Shown here piece after piece: positions 63,601 to 63,908 of a stretch of DNA of 64,000 nt. The notes under the pieces were generated by a model. The model was not told where the DNA came from. It did not search any database and saw nothing but the letters and a program-made list of their open reading frames with translations. Made by a program: the position numbers and the translations under genes. Numbering within the stretch: the first letter of the stretch is position 1; every line of letters begins with the position of its first letter. The DNA is taken from assembly GCF_026151205.1 (NCBI RefSeq), contig NC_087082.1, forward strand, positions 6,455,908 through 6,519,907, read 5' to 3'. Origin of the DNA: Bolinopsis microptera. Taxonomy: Eukaryota; Ctenophora; Tentaculata; Lobata; Bolinopsidae.

Positions 63601-63908
63601 AATGTGCGGGATTATTTTCTGTGTTTGGGGTTATTCTCCGAGCCATATCAATGAATTATTGCTCAGTCCAGTGGTATCAATGTTAAGTATCTCTCGTGTT
63701 GGTGACCGTATTTTTATCATTGATAGATGCCTAGTAAATCAAATAATACCCAACAGTATCAATATTGTTTCCTGACCTCACTTCCCAGGGCAAACTGCAC
63801 AATTTCACTAAATACAATATCTCAAGATTAATATTTAAACTAACTGCAGGTCAGTGAAAGTATCCACATGTCGAAAGTGAAGAACGTCGACAGTGATCCA
63901 ACCCTCAC
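13924..63908 (+). CDS. PKHD1L1: Fibrocystin-L (PKHD1L1)-like giant membrane protein gene, internal and 3' part, 58 exons
   Basis: Large type I membrane protein of the fibrocystin family (related to PKHD1, CEMIP and TMEM2). The vertebrate homologue is a cell-surface protein, described on hair-cell stereocilia. In sequence: seven IPT/TIG-type repeats (exons 1-15), G8 domain 1 (exons 16-19), PbH1 region 1 (20-31), G8 domain 2 (32-36), PbH1 region 2 (37-47), a furin-type RRKR (49), SEA-like regions and a single membrane helix (57). Introns are GT-AG and phases agree at every junction. The visible part encodes about 2,840 residues; vertebrate PKHD1L1 is about 4,240, so the signal peptide and N-terminal IPT/PA14 part should lie to the left. 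Odd points: a frameshift in exon 38, a duplicated exon 42, a shortened IPT in exons 8-9 and repeats at many splice sites. TMEM2-like enzymatic activity is not implied. Family call sure; orthology to PKHD1L1 rather than a sister paralogue is inferred from the IPT + two G8 + TM order. Confidence 0.88.
14444..14943. repeat. 29/36-bp minisatellite starting exactly at the exon 2 donor
   Basis: The intron opens with gtaattaaaccat and this donor sequence is itself the start of the repeat unit (gtaattaaaccattaaccca then ttagggac), repeated about 16-17 times with a longer ttattcatcaaccc variant. Every copy carries a gac(a/g)-gtaatt word resembling the native GAG-gtaatt donor. Confidence 0.9.
15243..15309. 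repeat. Short fold-back repeat in intron 3
   Basis: Inverted arms atccaccatgttttg and caaaacatggtggat enclose agtaaaa...ttttact. It is a small hairpin of the MITE type; no target duplication is obvious. Confidence 0.6.
16408..17008 (+). CDS. PKHD1L1: PKHD1L1-like exons 6-7: IPT repeats
   Basis: Exon 6 (16408-16597) starts in phase 2 and finishes the third IPT. It has a cysteine-rich middle (NSCVTSSENCQSSKVVC) and the usual end motif AGTYNVIITTTYG. Exon 7 (16838-17008) is phase 0 at both ends and opens a fourth IPT with VVPTSGSVYGGTLVTITGTG. Its continuation is 8.4 kb away at 25400. The donor gtggga is followed by AT-rich intron. Confidence 0.87.
16598..16700. repeat. Short tandem repeat next to the exon 6 donor
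   Basis: After gtaagttgtttagg the intron holds four to five copies of gttattaagttatttac (17 bp), beginning within about 15 bases of the splice site. Confidence 0.65.
17009..22128. other. Gene-poor part of the 8.4-kb intron
   Basis: No supported gene. It holds AT-rich sequence, a possible retroelement tail at 19359-19560, short fold-backs (gaccatcttgctgcaagatg at 19675) and homopolymer runs (G at 21577-21589, C at 21789-21812). The small open frames here have no recognisable domain and lack splice or codon support. Confidence 0.5.
19359..19560 (-). mobile_element. Possible retroelement 3' tail ending in (AAT)n
   Basis: Read on the minus strand, a short open stretch (containing VTNTTAPARKVSMRFLRKNE) runs into a tandem AAT tail at 19362-19380. 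A short simple-repeat tail after a coding remnant is typical of non-LTR elements. No conserved reverse transcriptase motif is visible, so this is tentative. Confidence 0.3.
22318..23427 (-). CDS. LINE ORF1-type RNA-binding protein, intact, without an adjacent reverse transcriptase
   Basis: 369-residue open frame. The second methionine context (MSYTLESLHRLEKDIRG, about residue 35) is the likelier start, because the preceding stretch is a hydrophobic run untypical of ORF1 proteins. Residues about 85-150 form a charged helical, coiled-coil-like segment. Residues about 183-310 resemble the RRM-like and C-terminal domains of non-LTR retrotransposon ORF1 proteins (CVMVYGLREDPKTN, RLGTAKPGQHRPVRVCF, SPDRSPEERLIRRKLVES). 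The C terminus has two short repeats (PQHSG) and a basic end. ORF1 proteins bind RNA as a chaperone in retrotransposition. No ORF2 follows; downstream there is only a simple TATCGT-type tail near 22150-22180. It is either a truncated LINE insertion or a retained ORF1-derived gene. It lies antisense in a host intron, 214 bp from the GPCR. Confidence 0.7.
   Translation of the reverse strand: MLSYQIHVRLLIALVISIAQPCLNRVQRVHRYLYIMSYTLESLHRLEKDIRGTFDSLTGAAKCKNITEVTKHVLMKGNNVSKDSLAGFVMEFVKIVNCSTDILKSASSNIDTLKSDQIVNQKLMLELKDEIIQKKENHVQKVQEVVKTEVKSFSDIVKQNSPQIPGKTLQAAVKSAVDNDNRSRCVMVYGLREDPKTNLDTVVGGMLSEIAGAEKPFVRECYRLGTAKPGQHRPVRVCFSRSDSVSVVLSNAKNLKQSSQFNKTFLSPDRSPEERLIRRKLVESLKAKMEKEPEKYHFIRGGEICTTERKVTPQHSTEKKTIPQHSGFSIPQHSGFSTSSNRAAGLNKSFTQGPWIPGTLSISTPMKKR
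23642..24799 (+). CDS. Rhodopsin-like (class A) GPCR, intronless, nested in a PKHD1L1-like intron
   Basis: 385-residue seven-transmembrane receptor of the plasma membrane; ligand unknown. The N-terminal 55 residues carry glycosylation sites (NLT, NQT, NRT). TM1 has GNSCVLV. TM2 has IVDLACGF with the conserved Asp. Extracellular Cys precedes TM3 (VPCYLF). The TM3 end is LNLNKLHCLHYPL where D/E-R-Y is expected, so the arginine switch is missing. TM4 has a Trp (VWVTIALTW). TM6 ends FSSFVPYF, without CWxP. TM7 has ANPIIYCL (NPxxY). The start ATG follows ctctctcagaa, an acceptor-like sequence, so a spliced 5' UTR is possible. Same strand as the host gene. An AATAAA follows at 24970. Could be an orphan peptide- or amine-type receptor; the subfamily cannot be set. 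Confidence 0.85.
   Translation: MNLTTPNQTEIISNMAEMIAPFLHVSPLPPSVTNTDSPLNRTLERTWLYEPYSPAGRCLAVIWSLLCASVAILGNSCVLVITSVQYNTLAIDKISIILIRNIAIVDLACGFFITLNIGYLITGRNIYGAVPCYLFTRLFYFFLGVGTIFISLLNLNKLHCLHYPLRVNTRTNRQGYLICAGVWVTIALTWGGPLINRLVHVTTIIVFQVGGSQCSSDTSAHTVLIKVMTMTAAVVFAFLPVLMILVTSIWLCCFVKRVTGALQRQSILTLIFVSSVMFSSFVPYFCFVIMRDNLPPEQTRSKWFSTFFKITNLVVYANYAANPIIYCLTIRSFATFVRVKIASCHRFSPFRLLPRLRLWLGLALFRLSRVTSWNLSDSDNTRQPN
24970..24975 (+). terminator. Polyadenylation signal of the GPCR gene
   Basis: AATAAA 171 bases after the GPCR stop codon, followed by T-rich sequence. Position and context fit a 3' end signal for a short nested transcript. Confidence 0.5.
25400..25908 (+). CDS. PKHD1L1: PKHD1L1-like exons 8-9: IPT end and a shortened IPT
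   Basis: Exon 8 (25400-25511) completes the IPT begun in exon 7 and starts another (SPVISGLTPAT). Exon 9 follows with EDIKLLLVDGSVSNTKHKFIYTP. In phase it must begin at 25798 (acceptor ctctacag). The stronger-looking upstream acceptor at 25781 would shift the frame. Read this way, the IPT between SPVISGLTP and FIYTP has only about half the usual length, so an exon may be missing, lost or unrecognised in 25512-25797. Exon 9 ends LPSEG in phase 1. Confidence 0.7.
26218..26566. repeat. 12-bp minisatellite (ggttccatttaa)n
   Basis: About 29 near-perfect copies inside the intron between exons 9 and 10. The minus strand is open because the period is a multiple of three (repeated NGTL); that frame is an artefact of the repeat. 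Confidence 0.93.
26841..27015. mobile_element. 175-bp fold-back element with 12-bp target duplication at a 3' splice site
   Basis: A long inverted repeat (gatgtattct... with arms tgatcccgtttaatgcgac and gtcgcatcaaacgggatca around aggaaag), followed by a tail related to bases 70-115 of the window. It is flanked by caatgcaggaac at 26829-26840 and again at 27016-27027. The right copy contains the acceptor (cag at 27021-27023) used by exon 10; the left copy is the pre-insertion acceptor. Confidence 0.85.
27024..27720 (+). CDS. PKHD1L1: PKHD1L1-like exons 10-12: IPT repeat
   Basis: Exons 27024-27107, 27363-27454 and 27594-27720. Joined to exon 9 they read ITDILPSEGTYNTEITIAG, a normal IPT start. 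The cysteine pair (KTCVISS, IKCKLPH) and the end VTVDPYGSSNVDQKIVYTMV complete the repeat. Exon 12 then opens the next one (ASPTTGSLGGPSIVLQG). Phases run 1-1, 1-0, 0-1. Confidence 0.85.
27956..28116 (+). CDS. PKHD1L1: PKHD1L1-like exon 13, first of 35 tandem donor sites
   Basis: Starts in phase 1 after aatacccag and encodes the core of an IPT (FPHGAEDTSLNVTVCGVETT ... CPDDVCSTASHSCDIV). The first possible donor is at 28117 (GTG-gtgagt), giving phase 0 and joining exon 14 (VQRYDTVLT) in frame. The same 27-nt exon end plus donor is repeated downstream, so the true 3' end of this exon is ambiguous. Confidence 0.8.
28090..29590 (+). repeat. 42-bp tandem array made of an exon end plus its 5' splice site, 35 copies
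   Basis: Each unit holds actgcttctcattcctgtga then tatagtg (27 nt of exon 13) followed by gtgagtttagggttc (15 nt of intron). From the first donor (28117) to the 34th (29503) the spacing is exactly 33 x 42; a 35th follows after a linker at 29557. Because 42 is a multiple of three and no stop occurs, the frame stays open across the array (FTASHSCDIVVSLG per unit). Every donor would therefore splice to exon 14 in phase 0. Confidence 0.95.
29746..30190 (+). CDS. PKHD1L1: PKHD1L1-like exons 14-15: end of one IPT and the last IPT
   Basis: Exons 29746-29862 and 30092-30190, both phase 0-0. Exon 14 ends the previous IPT (TGAVTYNKADT) and begins the last one (PTVTNIDPSDAGTGGGKT). Exon 15 continues ITITGTGFSDATSDVSVKF with GVTC. 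The repeat ends in exon 16 (ITCKTGAK). Confidence 0.87.
30253..30940. repeat. 612-bp (CCT)n tract between 38-bp direct repeats, next to an acceptor
   Basis: cttttaaataagctcaatct plus the rest of a 38-bp segment occurs at 30253-30290 and, with one change, at 30903-30940. Between them lies (CCT)n with sparse CTT, CAT and one CTA interruption, clustered toward the right. The right copy is followed at once by tctcctccag, the exon 16 acceptor. Open frames over it (poly-Ser or poly-Arg) are meaningless. Confidence 0.95.
30951..32038 (+). CDS. PKHD1L1: PKHD1L1-like exons 16-19: first G8 domain
   Basis: Exons 30951-31143, 31325-31464, 31650-31761 and 31929-32038. The G8 start is clear: DKWSSKFTWGG...KPVEGDLAVLTEG. 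It continues with QIIYLDESPPKLRALLLRGG, HLVFDD, ILGGGSITIG and HEAIIEMHG. Exon 19 carries the family motif GTVEMHGKEVSPKWTELGET and INTETNWK. G8 domains (named for eight conserved glycines) are extracellular beta folds in PKHD1, CEMIP and TMEM2 proteins. Phases 0-1, 1-0, 0-1, 1-0. Confidence 0.92.
32153..33100 (+). CDS. PKHD1L1: PKHD1L1-like exons 20-22: G8-PbH1 linker and start of beta-helix 1
   Basis: Exons 32153-32341, 32578-32710 and 32917-33100. Exon 20 reads VSDQIALSSSSFAPEENEEF, the counterpart of the family's (G)DEI..AST segment. Exon 21 has IGHLTRNVKMRGN. Exon 22 has the strongly conserved GRYPIHFHMNGDVSGSYVK with the family's histidine pair. These histidines belong to a region conserved in CEMIP/TMEM2 relatives; catalytic function is not inferred. 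Exon 22 ends in phase 2. Confidence 0.9.
33101..33891. other. Intron 22, no gene seen
   Basis: 791 bases of AT-rich sequence with no coding signal, ending in ttgtctctcag. No clear repeats. Confidence 0.5.
33892..34441 (+). CDS. PKHD1L1: PKHD1L1-like exons 23-24: parallel beta-helix 1
   Basis: Exons 33892-34097 and 34253-34441. They encode PbH1 coils: GCAVHHTFNRAVTVHGVNN, LLVKDNVAFNNMGHAFFLED and NTFINNVAAGSTHFGFWF, with four cysteines and SCGRYG at the end. The pattern of short Asn-rich turns (KDNVAFNN, INNVAAG) is typical of right-handed beta-helix repeats. Confidence 0.92.
34442..35006. other. AT-rich part of intron 24
   Basis: No gene. A partial direct duplication is visible: acaaaacagattctatacta occurs near 34720 and again near 34906, each followed by caatttttcta. 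Confidence 0.5.
35007..35810 (-). pseudogene. Broken antisense gene nested in intron 24; probable secreted protein of unknown family
   Basis: Three minus-strand open segments in different frames join into one protein-like reading. Segment A begins after an acceptor-like tgatccccag at 35811-35820 with a hydrophobic start (LLWLLCLMEVT), then KTSTWYQAMNLNPSDG and DDVFIGTYADS. Segment B follows from about 35585 (YIALVRHQAGEVDAVKVF, VFSVGGDLAFNWAYSNNGAR). Segment C runs from about 35135 to a stop at 35007 (VYGNYAIYVSEDATS, GYKLDIEVEVVPKYKFF). Two frame breaks, near 35590 and 35140, lie where no intron fits. Either it is a recent pseudogene or the sequence carries indel errors. I do not recognise the family. 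The leader-like start suggests secretion. An upstream exon with the start codon was not found. Confidence 0.45.
36267..37507 (+). CDS. PKHD1L1: PKHD1L1-like exons 25-28: beta-helix 1, continued
   Basis: Exons 36267-36392, 36531-36634, 36818-37016 and 37281-37507. Conserved segments: GIWVWEFWNPRGDGSCEATT, FHGWHNLRGVEIETG, IAMDNFLLHDNWFSQMEVH, MTNSQIISKTQSSDGLKM and VHDSTMHEFTKCP. Exon 27 has a cysteine cluster (CPVWEACGGCKPRQGG). Exon 28 reads SYINSPVKGKFKWEFEIM and DLDGSLS, a family signature after the beta-helix. Phases 1-1, 1-0, 0-1, 1-0. Confidence 0.92.
37664..37746. repeat. (AT)n tract and 9-bp repeat ahead of an acceptor
   Basis: About 18 AT dinucleotides at 37664-37700, then five to six copies of a 9-bp unit (ataatgtat), ending 17 bases before the exon 29 start. 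Confidence 0.85.
37764..38867 (+). CDS. PKHD1L1: PKHD1L1-like exons 29-31: region between beta-helix 1 and G8-2
   Basis: Exons 37764-37917, 38017-38135 and 38610-38867. They encode FKSVFLTNTHGSVSVPWFFK, YTMKWDTDLKFTNASFKMTA, YYPKDGDYIVLEQ and KPDYITVGG, then a Cys-bearing tail (YKCFYENCTDPHPKPLPTNP). Phases 0-1, 1-0, 0-0. Donor gtaaat. Confidence 0.9.
39013..40534 (+). CDS. PKHD1L1: PKHD1L1-like exons 32-36: second G8 domain
   Basis: Exons 39013-39162, 39347-39544, 39718-39849, 39990-40127 and 40453-40534. G8-2 runs from RWSVSSDWMGTEEGLGG through LPKVGDNVIIPSSWWMVYDA, YGVLEFSNEVDTVL and VVVGGKLVVGWGDDPLKVKA to ALGIVGFTEMHAVVPDV. Exon 35 has IGDEIAIASTSFIPEQAEKR and exon 36 IHEHVYERTAEVGLLTRLIT. 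Two G8 domains separated by a beta-helix is the PKHD1/PKHD1L1 arrangement; TMEM2 and CEMIP have one. All phase 0 except the end (phase 1). Confidence 0.92.
40726..41057 (+). CDS. PKHD1L1: PKHD1L1-like exon 37: start of beta-helix 2
   Basis: 332-nt exon, phase 1 to 0. It encodes YGGRVLVSDYSQVNEAGERE, FKNCGQRGYRDYWDPRYALA, a Cys (VKSCSIDVSHNHAIGILGSH) and the PbH1 coils NVEVSGNVIYHSRGSGIL. It matches the second PbH1 region of the family without gaps. Confidence 0.92.
41208..41337 (+). CDS. PKHD1L1: PKHD1L1-like exon 38 with an internal frameshift
   Basis: The exon enters in phase 0 as TKIVGNTVIYMRSYGNWETP and hits a TAA at 41280. From 41275 the +1 frame carries the expected continuation (NDNYKMDACFETYETNTASL), ending at a weak donor (AAG-gttact) in phase with exon 39 (DNRCGGSERAGFSTQGE). 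One extra base, most simply in the aaa run at 41274-41276, explains it. If real it would remove the last ~900 residues, including the membrane anchor; a homopolymer sequencing error is equally possible. Confidence 0.8.
41686..41877 (-). CDS. Sushi (CCP) domain exon of a nested antisense gene
   Basis: Minus-strand exon with acceptor ccacag (41878-41883) and donor gtgag (41685-41681), 192 nt, phase 1 to 1. It encodes one complement-control-protein domain: VTVQCTGLDPAWGQITTEAT, then VLTVSCEEGFLLRGSNTITC and SATAPTC, with the four-cysteine order and conserved Trp-Gly. It joins in phase to the exon at 42023-42439. CCP domains occur in secreted and cell-surface adhesion or complement-like proteins. 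No following exon was identified at lower coordinates, so the gene may be incomplete or decayed. Confidence 0.75.
42023..42439 (-). CDS. Upstream exon of the nested antisense sushi-domain gene
   Basis: Minus-strand 417-nt exon, acceptor tgtttcccag, donor CTTG-gtaatt, phase 1 to 1. It encodes a roughly 138-residue module (YSEWIPVPEDKSTYVYEI, KRFQMQTDKKIDGSNDIRWT, FWDDV-like LQIWFDDVLEVTWVYVGDTC, LRFHGHLSSNYDDVSTHYRY) that I cannot assign to a family. It resembles an extracellular beta-sandwich. Its start codon and leader must lie in further exons at higher coordinates; 45780-46210 shows weak decayed minus-strand coding that could belong to it. Confidence 0.65.
42612..45026 (+). mobile_element. 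5'-truncated non-LTR retrotransposon with short-repeat tail
   Basis: Coding sequence begins inside the endonuclease domain: from about 42618 the frame reads NQIDHICIGKRFRQSLFDVR then RGADIGSDHYLVL, the C-terminal SDH motif of APE-type endonucleases. The reverse transcriptase follows without a stop to 44994, then a 32-bp 3' UTR and a (TGTA)n tail at about 45009-45026. One ORF, a very short 3' UTR and a simple-repeat tail suggest an RTE-like clade. No target duplication found. Confidence 0.85.
42757..44994 (+). CDS. LINE reverse transcriptase, open but 5'-truncated
   Basis: About 745 residues in the plus orientation inside the PKHD1L1-like intron. RT motifs are visible: KNNKSPGVDGITNEQLKYG, VIIVIGKKGDTSVCGNNRGI, FRQNRSCIDQIYSLR, FVDFKAAFDSI (motif A Asp), SGTGQGDIQAPPVFN (motif B), TDYADDMAIM (motif C, YADD), then NFVYLGATISGDG, LYGAEVWNTTKKQ, RLRWYGHVVRMPDSRLPRF and the C-terminal GRPRKNWK. 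No stops or frameshifts occur in this part, so the insertion is young or recently active. The GTG at 42757 is not a real start; the frame extends upstream into the endonuclease. Confidence 0.88.
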   Translation: MTKINANRPNVPAIERLRDSTTVTEYNVALQNRFASLDSEVNLEDMWRNLSQTVTDVSLEVLGKRPRKAKEQHLSRKTKDLLIQRAQFKRKDPNSDANRSEYSKLNKLVKKSSKLDDNNWAVRVATDLEEAASKGQQREVWAKIKKISGKNKKPRASCVRDKDGRKITDPQQQRDRWKEHFTELLNPPLSSVDLADLDTVPPQPHFNSLSCSDGPPTRDEISYSLTKLKNNKSPGVDGITNEQLKYGASALVDQLECLFKKVWEEETVPEDWLKGVIIVIGKKGDTSVCGNNRGITLRSTASKLFQMILLKRLHAGMECLLRENQCGFRQNRSCIDQIYSLRTIIHNCLEFNIPLYINFVDFKAAFDSIRRDFIWCSMRHYGLPEKYVRIFQSFFGGTMSAVRVNGELTDWFDVNSGTGQGDIQAPPVFNFCLNFSAFLAETNKIISQGAVLQKEMKTVEEKVILDTDYADDMAIMDNSGEGLQESTDLLVHYSSYAGLRINAKKTQCMAVSKCASQRPFIKDDCIELSVEGEPVEQVSNFVYLGATISGDGTINRDLDVRIQKANGAFHQLWNIWNSRTIKTPTKIRIYRAAVLTILLYGAEVWNTTKKQMKRFEVFHQTSLRRILRIKWFFHVTNDEVLRRAGIKSVETFISAARLRWYGHVVRMPDSRLPRFLLNWKPNYGKRSRGRPRKNWKSCVLEDAAKFTGVEHIDNDTTEALATNRVQWRHMLRRQRDVCDAGHSND
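45027..45178 (+). mobile_element. C-terminal scrap of a second LINE
   Basis: Directly after the first LINE's tail the plus strand reads YRGIGRPRQIYLSMLLKEVG, then SKEELRTLMRDRDIWRG and a TAG. GRPR followed by ELRTLMRDRDxW is the usual end of a LINE ORF2 of another subfamily. Only about 50 codons remain. Confidence 0.65.
45205..45428. repeat. 45-bp tandem repeat, five copies
   Basis: Unit aagaagtgaaggggctttaa then cttttcagttttacatgcct, tatta. Copies differ by one or two bases. It follows the LINE debris; the last copy is truncated. Confidence 0.9.
45429..46643. other. Right part of intron 38, with possible decayed antisense coding
   Basis: Contains an AT tract (45446-45465), a 55-bp direct duplication at 46336-46444 (gcagggtctagacatacaat) and a degenerate monomer of the 53-kb array at 46500-46540. 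On the minus strand, 45780-46210 shows short protein-like pieces in different frames (GDWIFSANNIFYMTPGTW; NALYEIETRQQDH; NYLLNVPEYFKPVPVKECC). These may be decayed exons of the nested sushi-domain gene; too weak to annotate as CDS. Confidence 0.35.
46644..47436 (+). CDS. PKHD1L1: PKHD1L1-like exons 39-41: beta-helix 2
   Basis: Exons 46644-46762, 46942-47103 and 47294-47436. They encode CGGSERAGFSTQGEKGDGNF, WENNVAHGCLWGIFIRK, LNNVILWQNYDYGVVHW, VIQNSVFADNGFSVTVMV and YVEYKNTLIYGRNANSACDE. The W-x-N-Y-D-Y-G pattern is a PbH1 turn conserved in the family. Phases 0-2, 2-2, 2-1. A 33-bp C run (46853-46885) sits in the intron before exon 40. Confidence 0.9.
47689..47853 (+). pseudogene. PKHD1L1: Duplicate exon 42a, disrupted by a 32-bp insertion with target duplication
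   Basis: Intact acceptor (accaacgcag) and a gttagt donor, phase 1 to 1. Without the insertion it is 123 nt and encodes KGGYLGIYLSTFSGGYSGWP...NPMSYSSVKGLTTLTG, a clear paralogue of exon 42b. At 47781-47812 a copy of the tagtagtgtaactatggtaa monomer is inserted, flanked by catgtcatac at 47771-47780 and 47813-47822. The 42-bp gain keeps the frame length but brings in four TAG stops. If included in mRNA it would end translation. Confidence 0.85.
47905..48027 (+). CDS. PKHD1L1: PKHD1L1-like exon 42b, intact member of a duplicated exon pair
   Basis: 123 nt, phase 1 to 1, acceptor atcatttcag, donor gtcagt. It encodes RGGRIGIYLSNFMSGFSGWP and KPMSYSAIKGLTTLSG. The family has one such segment just before VTFANFG, so either 42a or 42b suffices. 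Equal length and phase, 51 bases apart, are features of mutually exclusive exons. Confidence 0.9.
48510..48571. repeat. 31-bp tandem duplication containing the exon 43 acceptor
   Basis: tgcaaccatcaggtgtaacg plus ttgctaactt-type continuation occurs twice back to back (48510-48540, 48541-48571). Each copy has catcag-GTGTAACG. The second acceptor gives the correct frame; the first adds 31 nt and leads to a stop. Confidence 0.9.
48553..49068 (+). CDS. PKHD1L1: PKHD1L1-like exons 43-44: end of beta-helix 2
   Basis: Exons 48553-48800 (phase 1-0) and 48901-49068 (0-0). They encode VTFANFGRCNDVAISDLRQN, MNNPNLGFVNSADCVDMPCD, IVITDMDGTTLGK, then FQWDGDQKWGMGDYRLPNQM. ITDMDGTTLG is a highly conserved landmark of the family. 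Donors gtttga and gttagt are weak. Confidence 0.9.
49132..49240. repeat. 109-bp fold-back element directly before the 32-bp array
   Basis: Perfect terminal inverted arms taccttagtcggtaatatt (49132-49150) and aatattaccgactaaggta (49222-49240) around a G run. The 32-bp repeat array begins at the next base. Confidence 0.75.
49241..52304. repeat. 32-bp tandem array, about 96 copies
   Basis: Unit atcaactaacggtactgttt then gctaagtaacta, very homogeneous. A recurrent variant has gcttatcaacta in place of gctaagtaacta and recurs in blocks (49740, 49900, 51565, 51950, 52076). The array fills the intron between exons 44 and 45 and stops 13 bases before the exon 45 start, leaving ggcgtttgccgctgtag as acceptor. 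Confidence 0.97.
52318..52816 (+). CDS. PKHD1L1: PKHD1L1-like exons 45-46: conserved C-terminal ectodomain
   Basis: Exons 52318-52502 (0-2) and 52630-52816 (2-0). They encode MLIIESMDGDTEVRRLSPVA, GPMDHGWCGGYTCQQRISTF, YKLHFTSTQPQSMRYMLLDA and KLDIWYAKSQRLDIYYK. GWCGGYTCQ-R-ISTF is a strong family signature found just after the second beta-helix. Confidence 0.92.
53025..53522. repeat. 32-bp array between two 58-bp copies of an acceptor-exon junction
   Basis: A 58-bp segment (accatatgaacgatttcccc, acccag, then the first 32 nt of exon 47) occurs at 53025-53082 and 53465-53522. Between them lie about 11-12 copies of a 32-bp unit (ttggtagtgttaccatgacg then acactacctta). The right copy is the functional one because exon 47 continues after it. 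Single copies of the array monomer also occur near 42465-42502 (reverse) and 46500-46540. Confidence 0.92.
53491..53685 (+). CDS. PKHD1L1: PKHD1L1-like exon 47
   Basis: 195 nt, phase 0-0, acceptor cgatttccccacccag. Joined to exon 46 it reads LDIYYKGKYKAPTNAQKK, matching the family's spacing to the APTNA-type motif. It continues SDAGANFFDSKKHWLSMLIK and TIKTSPK. The upstream duplicate acceptor at 53051 would lead into the minisatellite and a stop after about 15 codons. Confidence 0.88.
53909..54056. mobile_element. hAT-type MITE with 8-bp target duplication
   Basis: 148 bp with 21-bp terminal inverted repeats that begin cagagacaaaaggatttcgc and, in reverse at the other end, cagggacaaaaggatttcgc. 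It is flanked by ccaggctc at 53901-53908 and 54057-54064. An 8-bp target duplication and CAGRG termini are characteristic of hAT transposons. No transposase, so non-autonomous. Confidence 0.88.
54237..54626 (+). CDS. PKHD1L1: PKHD1L1-like exons 48-49 with a furin-type cleavage motif
   Basis: Exons 54237-54369 (0-1) and 54481-54626 (1-0). Exon 48 encodes IVLSLTLESVDGSNFFDEDK and LAALLGVSKDKIKIAKIV, the SEA-like segment found before the cleavage region in this family. Exon 49 opens GRRKRQSSSEQEFQIEISEP: RRKR is a consensus proprotein-convertase site. Fibrocystins are known to be processed in this region, so the ectodomain is probably cleaved here. Confidence 0.88.
54852..55011. mobile_element. 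160-bp near-perfect fold-back element ending 5 bases before exon 50
   Basis: Arms aaaatgagatttcaggaaac...gctcaagctgtac and gtacagcttgagct...gtttcctgaaatctcatttt pair over about 70 bp, with a short AT-rich loop (tattatgtataatag). The right arm end supplies the pyrimidine tract of the exon 50 acceptor (ctcattttctcag). No clear target duplication, so its class is open. Confidence 0.8.
55017..56541 (+). CDS. PKHD1L1: PKHD1L1-like exons 50-54: juxtamembrane ectodomain
   Basis: Exons 55017-55110 (0-1), 55483-55631 (1-0), 55775-55930 (0-0), 56106-56201 (0-0) and 56418-56541 (0-1). They encode LGNVLEVEVKSVSVQLPEIP, a charged Glu/Lys-rich linker (EKTTGETYAEKKAKEQSEKA), a beta-rich module (WTASVDIVYGPKDGRVLGTK; EYKFRLSVSYPED) and VEITEQEDDSPKRRVLFKFD. 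Sequence conservation with vertebrates is lower here; assignment rests on phase and position. Confidence 0.82.
56696..57199 (+). CDS. PKHD1L1: PKHD1L1-like exons 55-56: SEA-like module before the membrane
   Basis: Exons 56696-56824 (1-1) and 57095-57199 (1-1). They encode FTTYMTDLLKAKFPGYQFDD, HYAGSLVVETTVSTSSGTKS and TIEAVKKIADDTEAGLDIEF, with the helix-strand pattern of an SEA fold. It joins the membrane exon as FSGDT-SDGGGSN across a 6.1-kb intron. Confidence 0.82.
56921..57080. repeat. 30-bp tandem repeat running up to the exon 56 acceptor
   Basis: About five copies of tttcaccctgacctggcaca then gtgccacgtg, ending 14 bases before exon 56. Each copy is pyrimidine-rich and ends in a cacag word, so each looks like a 3' splice site. 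Confidence 0.92.
57200..59169. other. Left part of the 6.1-kb intron 56
   Basis: No gene. A 28-bp C run lies at 57627-57654 between two similar flanks (atgagcagtatttta, atgaacagtatttta). Several palindromic ggtaacc / actatggttacc words occur near 58040-58100 and 58690-58750. Confidence 0.5.
59170..60240 (-). mobile_element. Decayed LINE with the middle of the protein deleted
   Basis: Minus strand. The endonuclease N terminus is clear (STFNIRTAREQHKRIELAEL, LHILALQESNI, ISSAWRNAAGASNGRVGIIL, then in another frame LTVITCYSPTEASSDEEAG) but has stops and a frameshift. It jumps to reverse transcriptase C-terminal sequence: LVGEEPHTIISKDGHALEEV, VESIFLYGTKTWTITESLKK, RMLRMALNVDWRGHRTNKEV and TGLKNTGEIKELMADRKLW. 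All catalytic RT motifs are missing, so an internal deletion of about 1.5-2 kb is implied. It differs from the LINE at 42.6 kb. Confidence 0.75.
60541..61040. other. Repeat-like GC-richer segment, possibly retroelement 5' region
   Basis: A more GC-rich block (accccgggcatagggagccg, then ctgactaccagagtgtggtc) unlike the AT-rich intron around it. It lies between the decayed LINE and the unidentified ORF and may be an element's untranslated region. No coding sequence seen. Confidence 0.3.
61047..61845 (+). pseudogene. Unidentified ORF pair with one frameshift, acidic C terminus
   Basis: Two plus-strand frames overlap and read as one protein if joined near 61340. The first ends KNVDDAIITVEGLMLYILSV, then YQHFMPWLFTSDA. 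The second continues SKLYAFLHTGLHAGIKTNLC, GKSNRSLELDALGKSLIPVT, LFRGKDTSIPRLLQAMKKGV and an acidic stretch at 61674-61730 (EAETDDEEEEVEDIDSSEEW). I do not recognise it. The intron context and neighbouring repeats suggest a transposon-encoded or captured gene. About 260 residues if joined. It could also be a host retrocopy. Confidence 0.4.
62319..62412. repeat. Small fold-back and poly-C run
   Basis: Inverted arms aacccaaaaaaacccaa and ttgggtttttttgggtt (ending at 62390), followed by a C run at about 62394-62412. Confidence 0.7.
62413..63123. other. Right part of intron 56, no gene seen
   Basis: AT-rich sequence with scattered atggtaac words; nothing coding. Confidence 0.5.
63129..63299. repeat. 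19-21-bp repeat that forms the exon 57 acceptor region
   Basis: About nine copies of cacgtgacccagtttctccc run directly into the acceptor tttctccctcag at 63299. Each copy has cccag followed by a pyrimidine tract, so the true acceptor appears to be the last, modified copy. Confidence 0.92.
63300..63412 (+). CDS. PKHD1L1: PKHD1L1-like exon 57: transmembrane helix
   Basis: Phase 1-0. It encodes SDGGGSN, then a 23-25-residue hydrophobic helix (TVAIVVPIVIVLMLCGLAAG then GFLFY) and a basic stop-transfer KKKQNR. This is the single membrane span of the type I protein; the large ectodomain lies before it. Donor AACAGG-gtcagt. Confidence 0.9.
63471..63592. mobile_element. Fold-back element just after the exon 57 donor
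   Basis: Arms ctgatagttggataatat...ggacaaatgaaacagga and tcctgtttcatttgtcc...atattatccaactatcag, about 53 bp each, around a short spacer. The donor-like word cagggtcagtaaat appears at 63409-63422 and again at 63590-63603. Confidence 0.8.
63850..63908 (+). CDS. PKHD1L1: PKHD1L1-like exon 58: cytoplasmic tail, not the last exon
   Basis: 59 nt, phase 0-2, acceptor taactgcag, donor gtaagt. It encodes VSESIHMSKVKNVDSDPTLT in frame with the stop-transfer sequence. No stop codon, so at least one further exon lies beyond the window. Confidence 0.75.
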